Assembly (NCBI GenBank): GCA_003584895.1
Contig: QVQF01000163.1
Location: 1 to 38,466 of the forward strand
Direction: 5' to 3'
Length of the DNA stretch: 38,466 bases
Source: Methylococcales bacterium
GTDB taxonomy: Bacteria; Pseudomonadota; Gammaproteobacteria; Methylococcales; Methylomonadaceae
Part shown: positions 30,026-38,466 of the stretch, one piece after another
How positions within the stretch are numbered: the first letter of the stretch is position 1
Layout: the number at the start of each line of letters is the position of its first letter
Program-made: the position numbers and the translations under genes
Notes under the pieces: generated by a model
Told to the model about the DNA's origin: nothing
The model's database searches: none
What the model saw: the letters and a program-made list of their open reading frames with translations, nothing else

Positions 30026-31459
30026 ATGAAAAAAATTCTTTTTGTAACGAGTGAAGCACATCCTTTAATTAAGACAGGTGGGCTTGCTGATGTATGTGGT
30101 AGTTTACCTAAAGCCTTGTCTGAATTATCTCAAGATATCAAACTGATACTGCCTAGATATCAGGCGTTGAAAATCACTGAGGATATCCGTTTTCTGTGTT
30201 CGGTCAGGGTTGATAATCGGAATGTTAATATTTTGGAAACTCGTTTGCCTGATAGTCAGGTCACCGTGTTGCTGGTAGATTATCCAACTTATTTTAATTT
30301 TCCGGGTAATCCATATGTTGATGAATTGGGTGAGCCTTGGCTTAATAATGCTGAACGCTTTGGTTTGTTTTGTAAAATTGCCGTGGAAGTGGCGATGGAT
30401 AGAGCTCATTTAAATTGGCAGCCAGATATTGTTCATTGTAATGATTGGCAGTCGGGTTTGGTTCCGGCTTTATTGTCTTTAGAATACGAACCTCCAAAGA
30501 CAGTCTTTACTATACACAATATGGCTTATCAGGGCTTGTTCCCCAAGACAGCGGTTTATGATTTAAATATACCCGGACGCTTATGGCATATCGCAGGCTT
30601 GGAATTTTATGACATGCTGTCTTTTATTAAAGGCGGTTTGGTCTACGCTGATTTCATAACTACGGTCAGCCCTAGTTATGCACTAGAAATTCAAACAACT
30701 GAATTTGGATATGGTCTTGAAGGCTTGTTGGCTACTCGTAACGCTTCATTAGGCGGCATTATTAATGGCATTGATACAGAGTACTGGAATCCTGAAACGG
30801 ACACTTATATTGCCCAGACTTATAGTGCTGCTACGCTTAATAAAAAACGACTTAATAAAGCAGATGTGCAACTAAAATTTGGTTTGCCAGTTAATGATAA
30901 AGTGCCCTTGTTTTCATTGATCGGTCGCTTAGTCGAACAAAAAGGTATTGATTTGTTAGTCGAGTGCCTCCCTGAAATGATGACCATGAATTTACAATTT
31001 GTGTTGTTAGGTAGTGGCGATAAAGTGTTTGAAAAACAATTACAAGTCTTGGCTGATCTGTATCCTGAAAAGATGGCGATTAGACTAGGCTATGATGAAG
31101 CTTTGGCGCATGTTATAGAGGCAGGAGCAGATGTTTTCCTAATGCCTTCTAAATTTGAGCCTTGTGGTTTGAATCAAATGTATAGCCAGCGTTATGGCAC
31201 GATTCCTATCGTTAGAAAAACCGGAGGTCTGGCTGATACAGTCACAGATACCTTGCCAGAAACGCTAGTTATAGGCAGTGCTAGCGGTCTTGTATTTAAT
31301 GAAGCCAGTGCTGGTGCTTTATTAGAAGCGATAAAGCGCGCTTTGATTTTATATAGTGTTCCAAATATCTGGAAGAAAATGCAAGTGAATGCGATGAGTC
31401 AAGACTTTTCATGGCAACGCTCCGCTGAACAGTATTTGGCTTTATATGAGAATCTGTAA
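30026..31459 (+). CDS. glgA: glycogen synthase (ADP-glucose type, GT5)
   Basis: 477 aa; MKKILFVTSEAHPLIKTGGLADVCGSLPKAL, PSKFEPCGLNQMYSQRYGTIPIVRKTGGLADTV. Confidence 0.96.
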   Translation: MKKILFVTSEAHPLIKTGGLADVCGSLPKALSELSQDIKLILPRYQALKITEDIRFLCSVRVDNRNVNILETRLPDSQVTVLLVDYPTYFNFPGNPYVDELGEPWLNNAERFGLFCKIAVEVAMDRAHLNWQPDIVHCNDWQSGLVPALLSLEYEPPKTVFTIHNMAYQGLFPKTAVYDLNIPGRLWHIAGLEFYDMLSFIKGGLVYADFITTVSPSYALEIQTTEFGYGLEGLLATRNASLGGIINGIDTEYWNPETDTYIAQTYSAATLNKKRLNKADVQLKFGLPVNDKVPLFSLIGRLVEQKGIDLLVECLPEMMTMNLQFVLLGSGDKVFEKQLQVLADLYPEKMAIRLGYDEALAHVIEAGADVFLMPSKFEPCGLNQMYSQRYGTIPIVRKTGGLADTVTDTLPETLVIGSASGLVFNEASAGALLEAIKRALILYSVPNIWKKMQVNAMSQDFSWQRSAEQYLALYENL

Positions 31460-31489
31460 TCTTTAGATTGTATCAATGTCTTCATCAGT

Positions 31490-32788
31490 ATGAAAAATTT
31501 ACTAAAGACTATATTCGTAATTGATGACGATGTGTGTCAGCACAAAATCATCAAGCATTTACTGCAACACGATAAATATAACTTGGTTTTTATTTCTGGT
31601 GAAGAAGCTACAACTATTTTGTTACGCACCAGACCCGATCTGATTTTGTTGGATATCAATATGCCAGACTTCGATGGACTGGATGTTTTACAAAAGATAA
31701 AACATTACCGCCATATTTCTGGAGTGCCGATTATTATGATCTCGGGAATGTGCGAAAAAAGAATCGTGATGCAAAGCATGTCGCATGGAGCTATTGATTT
31801 TATTGTCAAGCCATTCAATGGCGATTTTCTATTGAAGAAGATAAGGGATTTATTGATAGATGCTCACGAAGTTCCAAAAAAAGTTAGTGCTGCTCCTCAC
31901 TTACACTCCCTTCTTAAACCAACAACTATCTCAGCTACGTTACCAATTATTCCAATAATTCCTACGTTGCTACGCAACCTCTCATTTTTCTTTGATATGA
32001 GTGAAAAAGATGATGATTCAATTAAAAATCATCATCAAGAAATAGTCCGATTGATAGAATCAGATACGGAGATATCTTCCGTTATATTAAAAATCATTAA
32101 CTCGCCTCTTTATGGGTCTACTCAGAGGGCGCAAACTATAAGTGATACATTAAACGCAATAGGTTTCGTTAATATCTATGAATTGATCACGAGTATATCC
32201 TTACGTAATGCGATAAATAGCGAGAAACAACAGGCTGAATTAAATTTATTCTGGGAGCAAAGTGCCAGAACAGGATTGGTTCTTTCTTATTTAGCCACAC
32301 GTATCGCAAATGTGGATAAAAATATAGCTTTTCATTTTGGTATATTTCACGATTCAGGAAGAGCGCTAATGATGCGACATTTTCCATCCTACATTGAAAC
32401 ATTAAGGTTATCATCAATCACATTTGACCAAAATGTAACAACCATTGAAGATAATAGGCACAATTGCAATCATGCACAGTGTGGAGCGATGTTGGCAATG
32501 GCATGGGGATTGTCTGAAACTATCGTTACTGCTATTCGTTATCACCATAATATTAAAGTGATCAAGGAACATCACGCTTCAGAATTAATATTAAGCTTAA
32601 TTGCTATGGCTAATTTAGCGGAATATATTGAAAGTAATGATTCGTATTTAAGCGATAATCAATGGACTAAATATAAAGAAGAGTACATGGCAAGTTTGAA
32701 AATAAATGATCAACAAGTGAATGAATTAATAATGGAGACCAAGCAAATACTTATTAATGAATTCAATAATAATTATTGTATATTTTGA
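31490..32788 (+). CDS. response regulator with REC and HDOD domains
   Basis: 432 aa; IFVIDDDVCQHKI, DLILLDINMPDFDGLDVL, MISGM, IVKPFNGDFL; then HDOD-like IPTLLRNLSFFF...ILKIINSPLYGSTQRAQTISDTLNAIGFVNI and FHFGIFHDSGRALMM. Confidence 0.88.
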   Translation: MKNLLKTIFVIDDDVCQHKIIKHLLQHDKYNLVFISGEEATTILLRTRPDLILLDINMPDFDGLDVLQKIKHYRHISGVPIIMISGMCEKRIVMQSMSHGAIDFIVKPFNGDFLLKKIRDLLIDAHEVPKKVSAAPHLHSLLKPTTISATLPIIPIIPTLLRNLSFFFDMSEKDDDSIKNHHQEIVRLIESDTEISSVILKIINSPLYGSTQRAQTISDTLNAIGFVNIYELITSISLRNAINSEKQQAELNLFWEQSARTGLVLSYLATRIANVDKNIAFHFGIFHDSGRALMMRHFPSYIETLRLSSITFDQNVTTIEDNRHNCNHAQCGAMLAMAWGLSETIVTAIRYHHNIKVIKEHHASELILSLIAMANLAEYIESNDSYLSDNQWTKYKEEYMASLKINDQQVNELIMETKQILINEFNNNYCIF

Positions 32789-32893
32789 AACAGAATGTCG
32801 TGTAATAGTTTTATCGTTGCTGAGACACTATTGAGTTGTGAAAAGATGCAGCTCAAACCACATCGCCAGTAAGTTTATTTTGAGAGTAGACGG

Positions 32894-34399
32894 ATGCATG
32901 AAATTCAACTGCTGTATGTAGAAAATATCATCACCAGAAAGAAAAGTACCCCACAACAAGAATTGATCTTTGTTATGCGGGTGGCAAATTTAAGCCATGA
33001 CAAAAAAGTAGAAGTGTTATGGGCGGGTGAGCAAGGTGAATGGCAGGTCTTATCGGCTAGCTATCAGTATCAACTAAACGCAGATGAAGAATGCTGGAAA
33101 GCGAGGGTCATTATTAAAGCGCAGGGGCATACTAGTTTGCCCGGTAATATCAACTTTGCCTTGCACTACCAATGTTTAGGCCAAGAGTATTGGGATAATC
33201 AAGCAGGTAGCAATTATGCTAGCCAAGCAGACTCAGGCATACAATTAACAGCTAGCCAAAACCTGCAACAACTAGGTTTTGAATCTAAGTTGAAAGCAGG
33301 GCAACAACTTCTACCTATTACCGTCTCGGTTAATCAGGCTTTACAAGTCAAAGCGGTTATTCTTCATTGGACGACTGATAACTGGCTGACGAGTCATACA
33401 ACCCCTTGCCATTTTAATCGCCATTATTGGCATGAGCATGCGCAAAGTAATGCTAGAAACCCTAATCAATATGGCTCGCAGATATGGCAGGGTTTACTTA
33501 AAATCAATGATGCTTATCGTGTGGAGTATTCGATATCTTATGACACGGCTGTTGGGGTGTTATGGGATAACAATGACGGCAATAATTATAAACTCAGTCA
33601 TGAGCCGTTAAAGCTGATGATTCTTAATTTACATTGTTATCAGGAAGCACAGCAAGATGAAAAGTTTACTCAAATAGCCAAAGCCATTGATGACTTGGAC
33701 GTGGATATTGTTTGTTTTCAAGAAGTCGCTGAGCTTTGGAATGAAGGGTTTGGTGATTGGAAGACTCATTCTGCTAACATTATTAATAATAGACTTAAAC
33801 ACGCTTTCCATCTTTATAGCGATTGGTCGCATTTAGGCTTTGACAAATATCGTGAGGGCGTGGCTATTTTAAGTCGATATCCACTCCATAATCAGTCCGC
33901 CCGCTATGTTTCTGATAGCGATAGTATCTTCAGTATTCATGCTCGAAAAGTTATCATGGCCCAAGTTAATGTCCCCACTATGGGTTTAATTAATGTGTTT
34001 TCAGCACATTTAAGCTGGTGGGAAGATGGTTTTTCTCAGCAATTTAAAAAGTTGAGTTCATGGGCTAGTGAGCTTCAAGATCAATCAGTATCCGCTACCT
34101 TACTATGTGGTGATTTTAATATTACCAGCGGATCAGAGGGCTATCAGTTAATCGTCAATGCTAATGAATATGAAGATCAATTTCTGGCCATACAAGATCA
34201 GTGTGCCTTTGAAAAAATACTCAAGGTGAATGATGCTTATTGGAGTAACTCTCATGCTGAAGATTATCGTATTGATTATATCTTTATGAATAAAGTTAGT
34301 GACTTAAAAGTGCATTCAGGAAGAGTTTTATTTACCGATGATGATTATGGCAGAGTGTCAGATCATTGTGGCTATCTAATGAGCTTTGAACCTAAGTAA
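32894..34399 (+). CDS. two CBM21-like carbohydrate-binding modules plus endonuclease/exonuclease/phosphatase (EEP) domain
   Basis: 501 aa. CBM21-type signatures GQEYWDNQAGSNY and VGVLWDNNDGNNY; EEP motifs ILNLHCYQE, DIVCFQEVAELW, LLCGDFNIT, YRIDYIFM, VSDHCGYLM. Confidence 0.8.
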   Translation: MHEIQLLYVENIITRKKSTPQQELIFVMRVANLSHDKKVEVLWAGEQGEWQVLSASYQYQLNADEECWKARVIIKAQGHTSLPGNINFALHYQCLGQEYWDNQAGSNYASQADSGIQLTASQNLQQLGFESKLKAGQQLLPITVSVNQALQVKAVILHWTTDNWLTSHTTPCHFNRHYWHEHAQSNARNPNQYGSQIWQGLLKINDAYRVEYSISYDTAVGVLWDNNDGNNYKLSHEPLKLMILNLHCYQEAQQDEKFTQIAKAIDDLDVDIVCFQEVAELWNEGFGDWKTHSANIINNRLKHAFHLYSDWSHLGFDKYREGVAILSRYPLHNQSARYVSDSDSIFSIHARKVIMAQVNVPTMGLINVFSAHLSWWEDGFSQQFKKLSSWASELQDQSVSATLLCGDFNITSGSEGYQLIVNANEYEDQFLAIQDQCAFEKILKVNDAYWSNSHAEDYRIDYIFMNKVSDLKVHSGRVLFTDDDYGRVSDHCGYLMSFEPK

Positions 34400-34421
34400 T
34401 CTAGCAATGAAAGGAGATCAT

Positions 34422-36017
34422 ATGCCCTACGCAGAACATTATGCCAAGCCTGTGCATGGGCATTTAGGTGGCTATTTTCAAAGAGTGAATGATTTTAATC
34501 ATACCTTTGATATACGCTGGGGAAAAATAGAGTTTGATGTGAATTTTGGTGTGCAACTTAACATCAAAGTAGTCCTTAAAGTCTATAGAGAGCAGGGCAT
34601 TTGTGAAACTTATCTGATTGATACCGATGCTTATGATATTCAATGGGATAGACATAAACGCAAAACACGAGACTTTTATGTCTTACCATTCTCCAATCAT
34701 TTCGGCCCTATTACCTGTGTTAAGTTTGCTTATTTAGTGCATTTGCATGAGCATTCTTTGGCTTCTGAGTTTGATTATCTATTTATGGATAGCCAGCAAG
34801 TACAAAATGGTCATGATCAAAATCGCGTAATCACTAATGAAGGGCGTGCGGCTAATAGTTATCGTACTTATGAATTGAATGCCGTTGAATTACAGTGTGA
34901 TGCTGATTGGTATAATCATCATATTGATGATTTAAAACTAACGCCCAAGTTTACTAAAGGTCAGCAATATCATCCTTATCATCCTAAACGATATATACAT
35001 GATCATATTGACAAAGTAATACACTGTCGTAGGCAAAACCCACAGCGACTTTGTACCATTAAAGTCAGTGTCGATTGTATAGACGACACTGATTTTATTA
35101 ATCATTTGATCTATGCCAGTCAAGAAGGTGTTTTAGTTCAGTGTATCGTTGATTGGCGAAAAATGACGCTCACTAACAGTGATAATTACGCCCGTTTAAA
35201 ATGTGCCAGAGTTGAATTAATCGGTGTGTTTTGTACACCTCAACATCACCTGATCGAAGTTGAACCCGATATGCACACCAAATTCGTGATATTCAACGAT
35301 GAGGACTGCATCTTAGGGTCTTTTAATATCACTTTTGATCGCTGGTGGGCAAACTGGGAATCGGGTATGACTTTCCAGTCCAAAGGTGTTTGTAGATTGT
35401 TGGATAATATATTTCAAAGTCAGCGCGGCGGTGTTAATCAGCGCTATGGAATAGATCCTTTAAGTCATTTTAATCTGCTCTATACCTTTGGCAGGCAAGT
35501 CATGCAAAATGGTCAGCTCTATCGTCCGCATCATGCCATTTTGGCTGAGATTCATAGAGCCAAGCATTCTATTAAGCTGTGTTTGTTTCTAATGGGTGAT
35601 TTATTAGGTGATTATCATGATAGCGTGGTTGATGCGTTAATACAGGCCCATCATCGGGGTGTTTATGTCCATATTTTATTTAATGGCCATTTGGCCAGAC
35701 AAGGACGCATAGGCTTAGAGCGTTCAATGTATGATGAGCTTAATCGAGCATTACTACCGGCAGTGCAGCGTTTAAGAAATGCTGGTATTGTGGTGGGTTT
35801 GGTTTATGGTCTAGATGATCACCCTGTGCCTTATTCACCGATACATTCTAAGTATTGTATTATTGACGACTCTATTGTTATAGAAGGTAGCTTTAACTGG
35901 TATAACACCTCGGTATTTTCACACGATCTATTGGTAGTGGTTAATAATTATGGGGTAGCCGAACCTTATCGCTATGAGTTTGAACAAATACAGCATTCAT
36001 TTAGAGTGTATTATTAA
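34422..36017 (+). CDS. phospholipase-D-like (HKD) family protein with a novel N-terminal domain
   Basis: HTKFVIFNDEDCILGSFN and HSKYCIIDDSIVIEGSFNW. AAGGAG at 34411-34416 supports ATG at 34422 rather than 34386. Confidence 0.85.
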   Translation: MPYAEHYAKPVHGHLGGYFQRVNDFNHTFDIRWGKIEFDVNFGVQLNIKVVLKVYREQGICETYLIDTDAYDIQWDRHKRKTRDFYVLPFSNHFGPITCVKFAYLVHLHEHSLASEFDYLFMDSQQVQNGHDQNRVITNEGRAANSYRTYELNAVELQCDADWYNHHIDDLKLTPKFTKGQQYHPYHPKRYIHDHIDKVIHCRRQNPQRLCTIKVSVDCIDDTDFINHLIYASQEGVLVQCIVDWRKMTLTNSDNYARLKCARVELIGVFCTPQHHLIEVEPDMHTKFVIFNDEDCILGSFNITFDRWWANWESGMTFQSKGVCRLLDNIFQSQRGGVNQRYGIDPLSHFNLLYTFGRQVMQNGQLYRPHHAILAEIHRAKHSIKLCLFLMGDLLGDYHDSVVDALIQAHHRGVYVHILFNGHLARQGRIGLERSMYDELNRALLPAVQRLRNAGIVVGLVYGLDDHPVPYSPIHSKYCIIDDSIVIEGSFNWYNTSVFSHDLLVVVNNYGVAEPYRYEFEQIQHSFRVYY

Positions 36018-36034
36018 GGATCAGTTCGTAGACC

Positions 36035-36084
36035 CGATAAGTAACCTGCATCAGGCATCAACGGTGGATGAGCGTTGCTTATCG
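36035..36084. repeat. degenerate REP-like hairpin
   Basis: CGATAAGTAAC (36035-36045) / 28 nt / GTTGCTTATCG (36074-36084), one wobble; GTAG just outside the left arm. Confidence 0.55.
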
Positions 36085-36111
36085 ATCATAACTTGAATTT
36101 AAAGCAGACTA

Positions 36112-37080
36112 ATGACAGCTCATCACAAACATCATCATACTCACGCTCATAGTGGGCACGCACATACTCACGACCATTACAGTCATCATGATCAAAACAA
36201 ACAAGGGTTAGCATTCGTCTGTGCTATCGTTTTAAATGCTGCGTTTGTTATCGTCGAATTTAGCTATGGTTTTATGGCTAATTCCACCGCGCTCATGGCC
36301 GATGCTGGACATAATTTATCTGATGTATTGGGATTGTTTTTAGCTTGGGGTGCTGCAATTCTGTCTCGTAAAGTACCGAATGAACGCTATACCTACGGTT
36401 TACGCAGTACCTCGATTATGGCGGCGCTAATAAATGCTATGTTTTTATTGATAGCTTGCGGAGCTATAGCTTGGGAGGCTATTCATAGGTTTTCACAACC
36501 CCCTTTAGTAGGTGGTTTAACGGTCACGGTGGTGGCAGCTATTGGTATCGTCATTAACGGGCTATCAGCATGGCTGTTCGTCAAAGGAAGTAAGGCCGAT
36601 TTAAATATTCGTGGCGCTTATCTCCATATGGCTGCCGATGCAGGAGTATCGCTAGGTGTGGCATTGGCTGGTATAGCTATGATATACACCAACTGGTACT
36701 GGTTAGATCCGGTGATTAGTTTGCTGATTGTGCTAGTGATTGTCATTAGTACGTGGTGTTTGTTATGTGAAGCTATGCAATTAGCGTTAGTTGCTGTTCC
36801 TGCACATATTGATGTATTAGAAGTCACGACTTATTTACGTCAATGCCAGGGAGTGACAGACATACACGATCTACATATTTGGGGCTTGAGTACCACTGAA
36901 AGCGCTTTAACGAGCCATCTAGTTATGCCAGCAGGATATCCCGGTGATGCCTTTATGGATACTGTCGTGGAAACGCTTAAAGAACGTTTCTCTATACAGC
37001 ACAGTACCATACAGGTAGAACAAGGAACGACAAATCATGCATGCGCACTGCATCCTAATAATACGGTACACAATCACTGA
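36112..37080 (+). CDS. cation diffusion facilitator (CzcD/ZitB-like) with His-rich N-terminus
   Basis: 322 aa; HHKHHHTHAHSGHAHTHDHYSHH, ALMADAGHNLSDVLGLFLAWGA, AYLHMAADAGVSLGV. Confidence 0.93.
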   Translation: MTAHHKHHHTHAHSGHAHTHDHYSHHDQNKQGLAFVCAIVLNAAFVIVEFSYGFMANSTALMADAGHNLSDVLGLFLAWGAAILSRKVPNERYTYGLRSTSIMAALINAMFLLIACGAIAWEAIHRFSQPPLVGGLTVTVVAAIGIVINGLSAWLFVKGSKADLNIRGAYLHMAADAGVSLGVALAGIAMIYTNWYWLDPVISLLIVLVIVISTWCLLCEAMQLALVAVPAHIDVLEVTTYLRQCQGVTDIHDLHIWGLSTTESALTSHLVMPAGYPGDAFMDTVVETLKERFSIQHSTIQVEQGTTNHACALHPNNTVHNH

Positions 37081-37082
37081 AA

Positions 37083-38279
37083 TTGATGATGACAATAAGC
37101 ACTAAAAGCACTTTAAATCAGATTCCCTCTAGCATCTGGATACTAGGTTTCGTTAGCCTGTTGATGGATATTTCCTCCGAAATGATTCACAGCTTACTGC
37201 CGATGTTTATGGTGACCACATTAGGTGCCAGCGCCTTTACAGTCGGAGTGATTGAGGGGCTTGCCGAATCTACGGCCCTGATGATTAAGGTGTTTTCAGG
37301 TGTTTTGAGCGACTATTTGGGCAAACGCAAAGGGCTTGCACTGTTTGGCTATGCTTTGAGTGCTTTGACTAAACCTTTGTTTGCAATCGCACCTAGTCTA
37401 GGGCTAGTGCTTAGCGCTAGATTATTGGATCGCATAGGTAAGGGTGTGCGAGGTGCGCCGCGCGATGCTTTGATAGCAGATATAGCGCCACTACATCTGC
37501 GGGGTGCTGCATTTGGATTGCGACAATCCTTAGACACGGTTGGTGCATTTCTTGGTCCTTTGTTAGCCGTCGGTTTGATGCTGCTGTGGGCTAATGATTT
37601 TCGCGCGATATTTTGGGTGTCGGTGATTCCTGCTCTGTTGGCGGTGGCACTTTTGTTGTTCGGCGTTCATGAGCCCATTATTCATAAGGCTGTTAAGCGT
37701 TCAAATCCGATTAGCAAACAAAATCTTAAGCGATTGGGTGTTGCTTATTGGTGGGTGGTCGCTATAGGCGCAGTGTTTACCTTAGCACGCTTTAGTGAGG
37801 CTTTCTTAGTGCTGCGTGCTCAGCAAGGCGGCATTCCGATGGCACTAGTGCCGTTGGTTATGGTGGCTATGAATCTGATTTATGCGCTGTCCGCCTATCC
37901 CTTCGGCAAACTTTCTGATCGCATTAGTCATACTAAATTGCTAGCCCTCGGCTTAGTGATCCTTATTGCTGCTGATTTGATATTGGCTATTAACGATCAT
38001 TGGCTCGTTGTAGTCGCTGGAGTTGTTTTATGGGGTATACACCTAGGAATCACGCAAGGGTTGCTGGCGAGAATGGTGGCTGATAGCGCACCTGCTGATT
38101 TACGTGGTACGGCTTATGGATTTTTTAACTTAATGAGTGGCGTTGCACTATTGATTGCTAGTGTTATTGCCGGGCTATGTTGGGATCAATTTGGCCCGGA
38201 ATTTACATTTTATGCAGGTGCAGGGTTTTGTGTTATTACGCTGGTTGGTCTAGTTTTTCAGCCAAGTCATATACGATAA
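37083..38279 (+). CDS. MFS transporter
   Basis: 398 aa, 12-TM-like; SLLMDISSEMIHSLLPMFMVTTLGAS, GVLSDYLGKRKGLALFGY, RIGKGVRGAPRDALIAD. Confidence 0.9.
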   Translation: MMMTISTKSTLNQIPSSIWILGFVSLLMDISSEMIHSLLPMFMVTTLGASAFTVGVIEGLAESTALMIKVFSGVLSDYLGKRKGLALFGYALSALTKPLFAIAPSLGLVLSARLLDRIGKGVRGAPRDALIADIAPLHLRGAAFGLRQSLDTVGAFLGPLLAVGLMLLWANDFRAIFWVSVIPALLAVALLLFGVHEPIIHKAVKRSNPISKQNLKRLGVAYWWVVAIGAVFTLARFSEAFLVLRAQQGGIPMALVPLVMVAMNLIYALSAYPFGKLSDRISHTKLLALGLVILIAADLILAINDHWLVVVAGVVLWGIHLGITQGLLARMVADSAPADLRGTAYGFFNLMSGVALLIASVIAGLCWDQFGPEFTFYAGAGFCVITLVGLVFQPSHIR

Positions 38280-38306
38280 AGACTATAGCTAATAGGTCTT
38301 TTGGAA
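38278..38306 (+). terminator. possible terminator of the MFS gene
   Basis: AAAGACTAT / ATAGGTCTTT hairpin with one bulge, then TTGG; short. Confidence 0.35.
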
Positions 38307-38466
38307 CCCTGCTTCTGAAGTAGAAACGAGAGTCTCTTCTAACGAGATTTGTCTGAAATTGCATCAATTAACAGCCTGTGTGTAGCAGTTATGTGTAGCA
38401 ATTGACTAAATTAAGAGATGTTTTGATCTTTAGGTATTAAAAATCAATGTGTTGGGTGTAAGTGGC

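Noticed and set aside
38360-38405. Short direct repeat TGTGTAGCAGTTA/TGTGTAGCAATTG near the right edge
   Set aside because: Two short imperfect copies only; not enough to call a CRISPR or other array.

Overview
This 38.5 kb window looks like a low-GC gammaproteobacterial chromosome segment. A methanotroph-like lineage is only an inference, from the glutathione-linked formaldehyde genes and general gene style. Most of it is housekeeping: gltB (partial, minus), slt, fabA-fabB, ttcA, rnd, topB, fghA-frmA (minus), a complete kdpFABCDE K+-ATPase operon (minus), rubredoxin, glgC / glgB-glgA, a CDF metal transporter and an MFS transporter. The main accessory signals are: (1) downstream of the glycogen genes, a REC-HDOD regulator, a protein with two CBM21-like glycogen-binding modules fused to an endonuclease/exonuclease/phosphatase (EEP) domain, and a phospholipase-D-like protein, which I propose as a candidate glycogen-associated module; (2) a single-ORF fusion of a HigB2/RelE-like toxin and its HigA2-like Xre antitoxin, with a Shine-Dalgarno-preceded internal ATG at the junction; (3) several hairpin REP-like repeats, two of which contribute to the TAG stop codon of the upstream gene (rnd, kdpC), plus a direct-repeat pair flanking topB; (4) small ORFs missing from the supplied track: kdpF, a 30-aa membrane peptide just before kdpF, and a 59-aa metal-binding CxxC/CCxxC protein apparently truncated by an in-frame stop. 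No tRNA, rRNA, CRISPR array or complete transposase gene was recognised. No database search was run; family calls rest on motif recognition.
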